DNA of 64,000 nucleotides from JAUIAS01 sp030425395 (GCA_043553855.1 CP121336.1:248001-312000), one strand, 5' to 3'. Positions 54,532 through 63,172 are shown, counted from the first letter of the stretch. Numbers and translations are program-made. Notes: generated by a model not told the origin, from the sequence alone.

Positions 54532-55422
54532 ATGGCGCAACGCTATGGCGGCACCCACAGCCCGTCACCCCCGCCCCCGCAAGCAGAAGACCGGCGCGCG
54601 ATCTCGGGGGCCTACAAGGGCGCGCGCCCGCAAAAGGCAGGTGCGCGGTCCAATGTTTTGTTCATCCCGGCTATCCCGCTGGTGGCGACCTCCTTCAACG
54701 ATGGTGCATTGGGCCTGTCTCTTGCGGTGGGTGCAGCCGCTGTATGGGTGCTTGGGGCATGGCTGATGCGCGAAGGTCTGCACGCCGAAGCCGCCTTTGA
54801 GGCGCGCAAGGTCGCCCGCAAGCCCGCTTTCCCGCGCAAGATCGCCGGGTCTGTCGTGCTGGGTGCAGGCACCGCCATTGCCGCGTTCAAGACCGATCCC
54901 GGCGTGATCGCGCCGCTGCTGTTGGGGATGCTGACAACCGGTCTGTCGCTCGCCGCGTTCGGACTGGACCCTCTGCGCAACAAAGGCATGGAGGGCGTTG
55001 ACAGCTTCCAGCAAGATCGCGTCGCCCGCGTTGTGGATGAGGCCGAGGCCCATCTGAGCGCCATGAGTGACGCAATCCGCCGCGCGGGCGACCGCACTGC
55101 CGAAGCCCGGCTCGCGGCCCTTCAAGGCACCGTGCGCGAGATGATAACAACCGTCGAGGAAGACCCACGCGACCTGACCAATGCGCGCCGGTTTCTTGGC
55201 GTTTATCTGCTGGGCGCGCGGGATGCGACCGTGAAGTTCGCCGACATCTATGCGCGCACGCAGGATGCGCAGGCGCGCGCCGATTATCTGGCCTTGCTGG
55301 ATGATCTGGACCAGAATTACGCGGCGCGGACCCGCAAGATGATGCTTGAGGACCGCACCGATCTGACTGTTGAAATAGACGTGCTGCGCGATCGTTTGCA
55401 GCGCGAGGGGGTGCGCCTGTGA
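54532..55422 (+). CDS. XpaC-like (5-bromo-4-chloroindolyl phosphate hydrolysis) family protein
   Basis: 296 residues. The N-terminus is Pro-rich (SPSPPPPQAEDRR), then two or three hydrophobic spans (about 40-125), then a long helical region with DRVARVVDEAEAHLSAMSDAI and DLTNARRFLGVYLLGARDATVKF. These are the XpaC family marks. XpaC was named from an indolyl-phosphate phenotype and is not known to be a phosphatase. It is often paired with TelA, as here: TelA starts 28 bases after this stop. Confidence 0.85.
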   Translation: MAQRYGGTHSPSPPPPQAEDRRAISGAYKGARPQKAGARSNVLFIPAIPLVATSFNDGALGLSLAVGAAAVWVLGAWLMREGLHAEAAFEARKVARKPAFPRKIAGSVVLGAGTAIAAFKTDPGVIAPLLLGMLTTGLSLAAFGLDPLRNKGMEGVDSFQQDRVARVVDEAEAHLSAMSDAIRRAGDRTAEARLAALQGTVREMITTVEEDPRDLTNARRFLGVYLLGARDATVKFADIYARTQDAQARADYLALLDDLDQNYAARTRKMMLEDRTDLTVEIDVLRDRLQREGVRL

Positions 55423-55449
55423 CAGGTGCCGGAATAATGAGGATGACCC

Positions 55450-56640
55450 ATGTCTGATGATACCCGCAAAAAGGCCGAGGCCGCCCTGTCCGATGTTGAG
55501 GCGCTGAACGCGGTCGTTTTGCCCAAGCCCGCCCGCGACACGGTTTCGCTGGAGGCCGCAGGCCCCCACGCCAGCGAAGAAATCCGCAAGCGTATGGACG
55601 AAATCGACATGACCGATACGCAATCCATCGTGTCGTTCGGATCGTCGGCACAGGCCGAATTGCAGACAATCAGCCAAGCCATGCTGGCCGATGTGCGCAA
55701 CAAGGACGTGGGACCGGCAGGGGACAGCCTGCGCAATATCGTGACCACGATCCGGGGCTTTTCGGTCAGCGAACTTGACGTGCGCCGCGAACGGTCCTGG
55801 TGGGAAAAGCTGCTGGGCCGCGCCGCACCCTTTGCCCAGTTCACCGCCCGTTTCGAAGAGGTTCAGAGCCAGATCGACAAGGTGACGGCCGATCTTGAAA
55901 CCCATGAACACACCCTGTTGAAAGATATCAAATCTCTCGATCTGCTGTATGAAAAAACCCTGAGCTTCTATGACGAACTGGCGCTGTATATCGCGGCCGG
56001 CGAAGCCAAGCTGAAAGATCTGGACAGCACGGAAATTCCTGCAAAAGAGGCAGAGGTCAAAGCCGCCGCCGAGGCCGATCAGGTGATGAAGGCGCAGGAA
56101 TTGCGCGATCTGCGCGCCGCGCGCGACGATCTGGAACGCCGGGTGCACGATATCAAGCTGACCCGTCAGGTAACAATGCAATCGCTGCCCTCGATCCGCC
56201 TTGTGCAGGAAAACGACAAAAGCCTAGTAACCAAGATCAATTCGACGCTGGTCAATACCGTGCCGCTTTGGGAAACCCAACTGGCGCAGGCCGTCACCAT
56301 CCAGCGCAGCGCCGAAGCCGCCGCCGCCGTGCGCGAGGCCAACGACCTGACCAACGAGCTGTTGACCGCCAACGCCAAGAACCTGCGCGACAGCAACCGA
56401 CTGATCCGCGAGGAAATGGAACGCGGCGTGTTTGACATCGAGGCGGTCAAACAGGCCAACGCCGATCTGGTCGGCACCATCGAGGAATCTCTCCAGATCG
56501 CCGACCAAGGCAAGGCGCGCCGTGCCGAAGCGGAAAAGGAACTCAAGAAAATGGAAAGCGAATTGCGCGATACGCTGGCTGCGGCCAAGGCGCGCAAGGA
56601 CGGCATCGGCGACAATTCCGGCGCCTCCGTTCCGGGCTGA
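55450..56640 (+). CDS. telA: TelA toxic-anion-resistance family protein
   Basis: 396 residues, nearly all helical with long coiled coils. VSELDVRRERSWWEKLLGRAAPF and MQSLPSIRLVQENDKSLVTKI are the core TelA/YceH motifs. The C-terminus ends DNSGASVPG. Family members were linked to tellurite and other stress resistance and tied by comparative genomics to membrane-stress proteins (recalled from the literature). It follows XpaC and precedes a DUF2927 gene by four bases; probably one operon. A tellurite role is inferred. Confidence 0.92.
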   Translation: MSDDTRKKAEAALSDVEALNAVVLPKPARDTVSLEAAGPHASEEIRKRMDEIDMTDTQSIVSFGSSAQAELQTISQAMLADVRNKDVGPAGDSLRNIVTTIRGFSVSELDVRRERSWWEKLLGRAAPFAQFTARFEEVQSQIDKVTADLETHEHTLLKDIKSLDLLYEKTLSFYDELALYIAAGEAKLKDLDSTEIPAKEAEVKAAAEADQVMKAQELRDLRAARDDLERRVHDIKLTRQVTMQSLPSIRLVQENDKSLVTKINSTLVNTVPLWETQLAQAVTIQRSAEAAAAVREANDLTNELLTANAKNLRDSNRLIREEMERGVFDIEAVKQANADLVGTIEESLQIADQGKARRAEAEKELKKMESELRDTLAAAKARKDGIGDNSGASVPG

Positions 56641-56643
56641 GCC

Positions 56644-57639
56644 ATGGTCCGCGCGATTCTAAATCCTGCGATACATCCGCGACCGCTCCGTCTGCTGCGC
56701 GGGGCGGCCTTGCTCGTTGCAGGAACCACGGCGCTGCTGGGCCTGTCGGGGTGCGACAGCGGGATGTTCCCACCCAACGGGCGTCCCGAACTGGCCCGCG
56801 CGGCGCCGCCATCCGATGCGCCGTTTCGATCCCTGCGCAGTGCCGAATTACAGCGTCATTACGAACGGGTTCAGGCCAATCTTCTGGCCAAGGGGCTGAT
56901 GCGGGTCGATGGGGGCGGACCGGATACCCCCTATGACGCCGACACCTTGTCGCGCAACTTCGAAACCATCGCTTTTTATGACGAATACGCGCGCGGTGCC
57001 GGGCTTTCATTGCGCGGGGGCAAGGCCGGACGGTTGCGGCGCTGGGAACGCCCGGTGCGCGTAACGGTGGGATTTGGCAACAGCGTGCCTCAGCAAACCC
57101 GCCTGAAGGACCGCGCGATGGTTTCCGACTATGCCGCGCGTCTCGCCAGCATCACCAACCATCCGATCAGCATGTCGCCGGTGCGCCCGAATTTTCACGT
57201 GTTGTTCATGGGTGAGGATGACAACGATCAGTTGTTGGCCGAACTGCGCGTTCTGGTTCCCGACATCAGCCCGGACATGCTGGACATCTTCCGCAATCTG
57301 CCGCGGTCGATCTATTGCCTCGTCGTGGCGTCCTCGCCCAACGGGCAGCCCAACACCTATTCCAAGGCAATCGCTCTTGTGCGTGCCGAACACCCCGACC
57401 TTGTGCGGCTCAGTTGTGTGCACGAGGAAATGGCGCAGGGCCTTGGCCTTGCCAATGACGATCCGCGTGTGCGCCCATCGATCTTTAACGACGATGACGA
57501 ATTCGCACTGTTGACCAGCCATGACGAAAACCTTCTGCGCATCCTTTACGATCCGCGCCTTTATCCCGGCATGACGCTGGAACAGGCGCGCCCGATCGTG
57601 CGGGTCATCGCGGGCGAACTTGCCGGGCAGGATCTCTGA
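56644..57639 (+). CDS. DUF2927 lipoprotein
   Basis: 331 residues. A basic start is followed by a hydrophobic stretch ending LLGLSGC, a lipobox with Cys near residue 37. RVTVGFGNSV begins the domain; NLPRSIYC, ALVRAEHPDLVRLSCVHEEMAQGLGLAND and FNDDDEFALL follow. HEEMAQ recalls a zinc-protease motif but lacks the second His. The domain is of unknown function, common in alphaproteobacteria. It starts four bases after telA. Confidence 0.85.
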   Translation: MVRAILNPAIHPRPLRLLRGAALLVAGTTALLGLSGCDSGMFPPNGRPELARAAPPSDAPFRSLRSAELQRHYERVQANLLAKGLMRVDGGGPDTPYDADTLSRNFETIAFYDEYARGAGLSLRGGKAGRLRRWERPVRVTVGFGNSVPQQTRLKDRAMVSDYAARLASITNHPISMSPVRPNFHVLFMGEDDNDQLLAELRVLVPDISPDMLDIFRNLPRSIYCLVVASSPNGQPNTYSKAIALVRAEHPDLVRLSCVHEEMAQGLGLANDDPRVRPSIFNDDDEFALLTSHDENLLRILYDPRLYPGMTLEQARPIVRVIAGELAGQDL

Positions 57640-57667
57640 CCCCGGCCTCAGACGAGGAATAACAGGA

Positions 57668-58786
57668 ATGGGCATCTTCGATTTTCTTTCGGGTCAGTTC
57701 ATCGACGTGATCCATTGGGTCGATGACACGCGCGACACGCTTGTCTGGCGCTTCGAACGCGAAGGCCATGAAATCAAATACGGGGCCAAGCTGACCGTGC
57801 GCGAAGGTCAGGCAGCCGTATTCATTCACGAAGGCCAGCTGGCCGATGTATTCACGCCCGGTCTCTACATGCTTGAGACCAACAACATGCCTATCCTGAC
57901 CACGCTGAACCACTGGGACCACGGGTTCAAAAGCCCGTTCAAGTCCGAAATCTATTTCGTGAACACGACCCGCTTCAACAATCTCAAATGGGGCACCAAG
58001 AACCCGATCATCTGCCGCGATCCGGAATTCGGGCCGGTGCGCCTGCGTGCCTTTGGCACCTATTCGGTCCGGGTAACGGATGCGGCGCGCTTCCTGACCG
58101 AAATCGTCGGCACCGATGGCGAATTCACGATGGACGAAATATCGTTCCAGATCCGGAACATCATTGTGCAGGAATTCTCAAGGGGGATCGCCGGATCGGG
58201 TATTCCGGTGCTGGATATGGCCGCAAACACGCGCGAGCTGGGCAAGCTGATCGCGAATGAAATCGCCCCCACCATCGCCGAATACGGGCTGAGCCTGCCC
58301 GAACTCTATGTCGAAAATATCTCGCTGCCCGCGGCGGTCGAGGCGGTGATGGACAAACGCACCTCGATGGGTGTGGTCGGCAACCTTCAGGAATACATGC
58401 AATTCCAGACCGCCGAGGCCCTCGGCCGCGACGGGGCCGGTGCGGCGGCGCTTCAGACCGGCCTTGGGGCCGGTCTTGGGATGCAAATGGGCCAGCAGGC
58501 CGCAGCACAGGCAGGCCCATGGGGCTCTGCCCCGCGACAGGCTCCGCCACCACCGCCGCCGCCCCCAGTGGAAAAGGTCTGGCATCTGGCCGAGAACGGC
58601 GCGACGCAGGGGCCGTTTTCCAAAGCGCGCCTTGGCCGTATGGTGACCGAAGGCACCCTCGGACGCGACACGCTGGTCTGGACCGCTGGTCAGGACGGAT
58701 GGCAACGGGCCGAGGACGTGGCCGAACTGGCACGGCTCTTTACGGTCATGCCGCCCCCACCCCCACCGCCGCCGCCGGCGGGGTGA
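57668..58786 (+). CDS. SPFH protein (YdjI-like) with C-terminal GYF-like domain and two poly-proline tracts
   Basis: 372 residues. IDVIHWVDDTRDTLVWRFERE and VREGQAAVFIHEGQLADVF begin the SPFH/virion-core-like fold, which runs to about residue 260; the segment EYGLSLPELYVENISLP is characteristic. A Gly/Ala/Gln linker and a tract of eight prolines follow, then the domain VWHLAENGATQGPFSKARLGRM and TLVWTAGQDGWQRA (GYF_2/DUF4339, about residues 305-360), and last a tract of ten prolines before AG. Bacillus YdjI is the nearest studied kin. It starts 28 bases after the DUF2927 stop. Confidence 0.88.
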   Translation: MGIFDFLSGQFIDVIHWVDDTRDTLVWRFEREGHEIKYGAKLTVREGQAAVFIHEGQLADVFTPGLYMLETNNMPILTTLNHWDHGFKSPFKSEIYFVNTTRFNNLKWGTKNPIICRDPEFGPVRLRAFGTYSVRVTDAARFLTEIVGTDGEFTMDEISFQIRNIIVQEFSRGIAGSGIPVLDMAANTRELGKLIANEIAPTIAEYGLSLPELYVENISLPAAVEAVMDKRTSMGVVGNLQEYMQFQTAEALGRDGAGAAALQTGLGAGLGMQMGQQAAAQAGPWGSAPRQAPPPPPPPPVEKVWHLAENGATQGPFSKARLGRMVTEGTLGRDTLVWTAGQDGWQRAEDVAELARLFTVMPPPPPPPPPAG

Positions 58787-58802
58787 GCAAAGGCAACTGA
58801 CC

Positions 58803-59180
58803 TCAGGCCGCGTTTGCCATTGTCTTGAGCTTCCACCGGGTCATCGCGCTGGTCAGGCTTTTGGACAGGTCCGACAGTTCACCATCAATCAATGCAACGG
58901 CCTTGTCGGGGTTGCCCTTGCCGGATTCGGCGGCCACCCGGCTGGCACAACCGTGGAATTGCTGGTGCAGTTTGATCACATCAACCGCTTCGGGTTGGCT
59001 TTTCTCGAATGCGGTCAGCCCCTTCAACCATGTTCCGAAGGCGCAATTATGATAATCGCCCGCTTCCTGCACCAGCGCGCCCGCCGTGCCGCGTGCAACT
59101 TCCTGACGCAGACGGAACTTCCATTTCCCATGCGCTCCGATCGCGGCGTTGATACTGTTGTAGAATTCGGTGTCGGCCAT
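58803..59180 (-). CDS. CZB (chemoreceptor zinc-binding) domain protein, free-standing
   Basis: 125 residues from ATG at 59180, preceded by AGAGGT. The CZB zinc core is complete: His17 in AHGKWKF, Cys46 in NCAFGTW, and His72 and His76 in KLHQQFHGC. CZB domains usually sit on chemoreceptors or diguanylate cyclases and sense zinc or oxidants; here it is alone and antisense between two genes of the XpaC-TelA locus. Confidence 0.88.
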   Translation of the reverse strand: MADTEFYNSINAAIGAHGKWKFRLRQEVARGTAGALVQEAGDYHNCAFGTWLKGLTAFEKSQPEAVDVIKLHQQFHGCASRVAAESGKGNPDKAVALIDGELSDLSKSLTSAMTRWKLKTMANAA

Positions 59181-59265
59181 TGGTTTACCTCTGATGCAGC
59201 TACTGATTTCATGAACGGCAGGCCTGACCCAAAAGTTAGGCATGAGATTCAAAGAAGAGATGATC

Positions 59266-60381
59266 ATGATCGACACAGATCCCGCGCCGGATGAAACCCA
59301 TCGCTTCCCTTGCGCGCAATGCGGCGCGGATTATCGCTTTGACCCGGCGACTGGCGGCCTGATCTGCGACTTCTGCGGACATGTGGCCGAAGGATCTGAT
59401 CACGGTTCGGGTCCATGGGGGCGCACCTCGCTGCGCGAACTGGATTTCAACGCAGCAATCGCCAACACCCTGCCCCAGCAGGAAATCGAGGAAACCCGCG
59501 TGTCCGCCTGCACCAATTGCGGGGCCCAAGTGGAATTCGACACCGCCATTCACGCAACAGAGTGCCCCTTCTGCGCGACGCCGGTGGTGGTCGATACCGG
59601 AACGCAGCGCCACATCAAGCCACGCGGCGTCTTGCCGTTTGCATTGGATGAAAGCGCCGCGCGCGACGCAATGACAGATTGGCTTGGCGGGCTGTGGTTC
59701 GCGCCCAACGGTCTTCAGGAATATGCCCGGAAGGGCCGCAAGATGCAGGGCGTCTATGTTCCCTACTGGACGTTCGACGCGCGCACCCGGTCGCGGTATC
59801 GCGGTGAACGGGGCACTGTCTATTATGAAACCCGCACCGTGACCCGCAATGGCAAAACCGAAACCCAACGCGTGCAACGCATCCGGTGGCGTTCCGTTTC
59901 CGGTCGGGTCGCGCGGGATTTTGACGATGTGCTTGTGCTTGCCTCAACCAGCCTGCCCCAGAGCTACACCGAAGCGCTGGAACCCTGGGATCTGTCCGCG
60001 CTTGAACCCTATCAACCGCAATATCTGGCCGGGTTCCGCGCCGAAGGCTATGCTGTGGAGCTGCCCGAAGCATTCCCCGTCGCACGCGAAAAAATGGCCC
60101 GCGTGATCGAACGTGACGTGCGGTTTGACATCGGCGGCGACCGTCAGCGCGTGCATGATGTAGATACGGAAACGTCGGATGTGACCTTCAAGCACATTCT
60201 GCTGCCCGTCTGGGTCGCGGCCTACAAATATCGCGGCAAGAGTTACCGCTTTGTTGTCAACGGACGCAGCGGCCAAGTGCGCGGGGAGCGGCCATGGTCC
60301 GCGATCAAGATCGCATTCGCCGTTGTGGTTGGCCTGTGCATTGCCGCTGCCGTGGCGTATGTCTCGGCGATCAACCAGTAA
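59266..60381 (+). CDS. Zinc-ribbon membrane protein (TFIIB-type zinc-finger/YdjG-like)
   Basis: 371 residues from ATG at 59266; 59242 and 59260 are also in frame, but AAGAAGAGA sits best for 59266. Two Cys4 ribbons: CAQCG with ICDFCG, then CTNCG with CPFC. A soluble domain follows (KMQGVYVPYWTFDART, RVARDFDDVLV, RDVRFDIGG) and one C-terminal transmembrane span (IAFAVVVGLCIAAAVAYV). The family has been labelled primosomal protein N'-like in annotation, without basis. Resembles Bacillus YdjG, which helps anchor PspA. Confidence 0.82.
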   Translation: MIDTDPAPDETHRFPCAQCGADYRFDPATGGLICDFCGHVAEGSDHGSGPWGRTSLRELDFNAAIANTLPQQEIEETRVSACTNCGAQVEFDTAIHATECPFCATPVVVDTGTQRHIKPRGVLPFALDESAARDAMTDWLGGLWFAPNGLQEYARKGRKMQGVYVPYWTFDARTRSRYRGERGTVYYETRTVTRNGKTETQRVQRIRWRSVSGRVARDFDDVLVLASTSLPQSYTEALEPWDLSALEPYQPQYLAGFRAEGYAVELPEAFPVAREKMARVIERDVRFDIGGDRQRVHDVDTETSDVTFKHILLPVWVAAYKYRGKSYRFVVNGRSGQVRGERPWSAIKIAFAVVVGLCIAAAVAYVSAINQ

Positions 60382-60895
60382 GTCCCCTGAAACATATGGT
60401 GCGAATGAACGTCAGGCCAAGATCGGACCGGACACCAGAGCCTTGGGCAAAAAGCACCGCCCGAGAAAGCGAGCCACCCGCACCACCGAACTCACCTATT
60501 GGTTGATGGCAAGCCCCGGCGAATAACGCAGCCCAATCTTTGCCTGCTTCTGCACGCGTGTATTCTCATAGGCGCGTAAATAGTCGCAGATGCCTATTTT
60601 ACTGGTATCTTCCAAAAAAAGAGCACGATCCAACATGGACAAGAAACGTTTACGAAAGGTCACTGAAGTAGAAGGATACGCGTCGGACATCCTGGCCTCC
60701 ATGCTTTCGGTTTCGAAAAAAATGATCTCTTAGGTTGATAGTTAATTTTAAATAACGGCTGGGCCAGAACAATTTTAGCGAACTCGCGAATTTCTTGTGG
60801 TGGAAAAATTGTTGCCCTTTGATTGGGCGGTCTTGCGGTCCGCGCGCGGGTTTCGCATGGTCACGAACGGAATGCATGGATTGGGGTCAACGCGC
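60382..60895. other. AT-rich intergenic region, 514 bases
   Basis: Base composition drops well below the neighbours between about 60530 and 60800. One small minus-strand frame with a ribosome site lies here (60496-60690, listed separately). Otherwise nothing is recognised. Confidence 0.5.
60496..60690 (-). CDS. Possible small hypothetical protein, 64 residues
   Basis: ATG at 60690 is preceded by GGAGGCCAGG, a good ribosome site within the alternate upstream ATG frame. The protein is basic and has no membrane span or known motif (DYLRAYENTRVQKQAKIGLR near the end). Base composition is AT-rich, unlike the genes nearby, which suggests acquisition or non-coding sequence. I cannot name a family. 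Confidence 0.38.
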   Translation of the reverse strand: MSDAYPSTSVTFRKRFLSMLDRALFLEDTSKIGICDYLRAYENTRVQKQAKIGLRYSPGLAINQ

Positions 60896-61570
60896 ATGAA
60901 CGACAGCTACACAGCACTGGACACTGCTTTTGCCGAACGGTTCTCGTGCCGCGCATTTCGTCCCGACCCGGTGCCGCGCGCTGACATCGAGCGCATCGTG
61001 AGCACCGCCCGCAAGACGCCCAACTGGTGCAACGCCCAACCGTGGCAAGTGGTGGTGACAAGCGGTGCCGAAACCGACAGGTTCCGGGCCGCACTGGGTC
61101 AGGAAGTGCTGTCCGGCACACCCGAACCAGACCTGACGTGGCCAGCCGCTTACACCGGTGTTTACAAGGAGCGTCGCCGCACCTGTGGGATGCAACTCTA
61201 TGAGGCGGTTGGCGTGGCCAAGGGCGATCGGGTCGCATCGGGCCGCCAAATGATGCGCAACTATGATCTCTTCGACGCGCCCCATGTCGCCATCGTGCAC
61301 AGCCCCAGAGAACTTGGCCCCTATGGTGTGATGGATTGCGGTGGCTTCGTGACAGCCTTTACCGTGACCGCTGCATCGCTTGGAGTGAACACCATCGCGC
61401 AGGCCGCCATCGCCGCCTATAGTCCCTTCCTGCACCGGTATTTTGACATCGGCGATGATCGGCAAATTCTGTGCGCGATCTCCTTTGGCTATGCCGATCC
61501 CGACGATCCGGCCAACCGCTTTCGCACCGAGCGGGCAGAGGTTGCGGAAATCGTGGATTGGCGCGGCTGA
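60896..61570 (+). CDS. Nitroreductase family protein
   Basis: 224 residues from ATG at 60896; the open frame starts earlier at 60797. RFSCRAFRPDPV is the FMN-binding entry, TPNWCNAQPWQVVVTSG the second contact, and MDCGGFVTAFTVTAASLGVNTIAQAAIA the dimer and FMN core. An NAD(P)H-dependent flavin reductase; the substrate is unknown. Downstream dtd starts 41 bases after the stop. Confidence 0.9.
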   Translation: MNDSYTALDTAFAERFSCRAFRPDPVPRADIERIVSTARKTPNWCNAQPWQVVVTSGAETDRFRAALGQEVLSGTPEPDLTWPAAYTGVYKERRRTCGMQLYEAVGVAKGDRVASGRQMMRNYDLFDAPHVAIVHSPRELGPYGVMDCGGFVTAFTVTAASLGVNTIAQAAIAAYSPFLHRYFDIGDDRQILCAISFGYADPDDPANRFRTERAEVAEIVDWRG

Positions 61571-61611
61571 CCAATCGTCAGGTGCCCGCCACCGCATGAA
61601 AGGAACACCCT

Positions 61612-62049
61612 ATGAGAGCCCTGATCCAGCGCGTCACCGAAGCCAGCGTTACAATAGACGGCGCAAGGGTTGCCGAAACCGGTCCGGGGGTTTTGCTCCT
61701 CGTCTGCGCCATGCAAGGCGACACCGCCGCCGGTGCCGAAGCGCTGGCCGCCAAGATCGCCAAGCTGCGCATTTTTCGCGATGACGCGGGCAAGATGAAC
61801 CGGTCGCTTGTCGATACCGGCGGTGCCGCCCTTGTTGTCAGCCAGTTCACCCTTGCCGCTGATACGTCGCGCGGCAACCGCCCCGGATTTTCCGCCGCCG
61901 CCCCGCCCGCCGAGGGGGAAGCGCTTTATCTGCGGTTCGCAGATCACCTGCGCCATCTCGGGATCTCTGTGCAGACGGGGCAGTTCGGTGCCGACATGGC
62001 CGTGGGGCTGGTCAATGACGGGCCGGTCACCATCTGGATGGAACAATGA
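61612..62049 (+). CDS. dtd: D-aminoacyl-tRNA deacylase
   Basis: 145 residues. MRALIQRVTEASV start, SQFTLAAD (residues 77-84) and the late NDGPVT are the DTD signature, the last with the Gly-cisPro motif. It hydrolyses D-aminoacyl-tRNAs, including Gly-tRNA(Ala). Its stop overlaps the glycerate kinase start by four bases, so these are co-translated. Confidence 0.95.
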   Translation: MRALIQRVTEASVTIDGARVAETGPGVLLLVCAMQGDTAAGAEALAAKIAKLRIFRDDAGKMNRSLVDTGGAALVVSQFTLAADTSRGNRPGFSAAAPPAEGEALYLRFADHLRHLGISVQTGQFGADMAVGLVNDGPVTIWMEQ

Positions 62050-63140
62050 ACCTGCGCGACAAAGCTCTTGATATCTGGCGCGCCGGGGTGGCGGCCGTTG
62101 ACGGTTATGCCGCAACCGCGCGCGCCTTGCCGCCCCAAGCCCCGGACAGGATCCTCGCCGTGGGCAAGGCCGCGGGCCATATGGCCCGGGCGGCGCTGGA
62201 TCGGTATGGCGATATTCCCTGCATCGTGGTGACCAAAGATGGTCATGCCGGGGACCTTCCGGCTCATGTCACCTTGATCGAGGCCGCACACCCGGTTCCC
62301 GACGCGCGCAGCCTGTCGGGCGGGCGCGCGCTGCGCGGCGCGGTCGAAGGAATGGGCGCCGGGACGCGCTTGTTGCTTCTGGTTTCCGGCGGGGCCTCGG
62401 CGCTGGCCGAAGATCCGGTGGACGGCGAAACACTCGACAGCCTCGCCGCGCTCAATCGCGCGCTGCTGGCTTCGGGCCTTGATATCGGCGAAATGAATGT
62501 CCGGCGGCGCGTCATGTCGCGGATCAAGGGCGGCGGGCTTCTGTCGCGCTTTGGCGGGGCGCGGGTGGATGTGCTGGCCATATCAGACGTGCCCCGCGAT
62601 GATATCGCGGTGATCGGGTCGGGTATTGGAGCCGCGCCAGAGGACGCGCAGTTTGCCTACCACTGCGATATCGTTGCCTCAAACGCCATCGCCCGCGACG
62701 CCGCCGTCGCGGCGGCCGGGGATCTCACCGTATTGTGCAACAACGATGGGCTGCACGGGGATGCCACACGGATCGCAGGCGAACTTGGCCCCCGAATCGC
62801 AGCCATGGAACCCGGCGTCATGGTCGTCGGCGGAGAGCCGACCGTCGTCCTTCCTGATGCCCCCGGTGAAGGCGGACGCAACCAGATGCTGGCGCTGGCG
62901 CTGTCGGAATACATCGTTGGACGTGACGATATCGTGATCGTCGTCGGCGGCACCGACGGCAGCGACGGGCCAACAGATGCAGCCGGCGGCGTGGTGGATG
63001 GCACCACATGGACACAAGGTGCGGCGGCGGCATTGGCGCGTGCCGACAGCGGCCCCTTTCTCCAAGCGCGGGGCGCGCGATTGGTAACCGGCCCCACCGG
63101 AACCAATGTCATGGATCTGGCTATCGCGCTGCGTGCTTGA
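62046..63140 (+). CDS. Glycerate 2-kinase (DUF4147/GckA-TtuD family), short form
   Basis: 364 residues, shorter than the usual 410-430. ILAVGKAAGHMARAAL, LLLVSGGASALAEDP, MNVRRRVMSRIKGGGLL and VVVGGEPTV are the family motifs; VGGTDGSDGPTDAAGG near the C-terminus is the clearest. It phosphorylates D-glycerate to 2-phosphoglycerate; some older labels call this hydroxypyruvate reductase. The shortening is in the N-terminal linker region. Overlaps dtd by four bases. Confidence 0.88.
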   Translation: MNLRDKALDIWRAGVAAVDGYAATARALPPQAPDRILAVGKAAGHMARAALDRYGDIPCIVVTKDGHAGDLPAHVTLIEAAHPVPDARSLSGGRALRGAVEGMGAGTRLLLLVSGGASALAEDPVDGETLDSLAALNRALLASGLDIGEMNVRRRVMSRIKGGGLLSRFGGARVDVLAISDVPRDDIAVIGSGIGAAPEDAQFAYHCDIVASNAIARDAAVAAAGDLTVLCNNDGLHGDATRIAGELGPRIAAMEPGVMVVGGEPTVVLPDAPGEGGRNQMLALALSEYIVGRDDIVIVVGGTDGSDGPTDAAGGVVDGTTWTQGAAAALARADSGPFLQARGARLVTGPTGTNVMDLAIALRA

Positions 63141-63172
63141 CATGGTGCCAGTGCCGCGCCGACAGTCGCGCC

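Noticed and set aside
56644..57639. Zinc metalloprotease function for the DUF2927 protein
   Set aside because: The HEEMAQ segment lacks the second histidine of HExxH.
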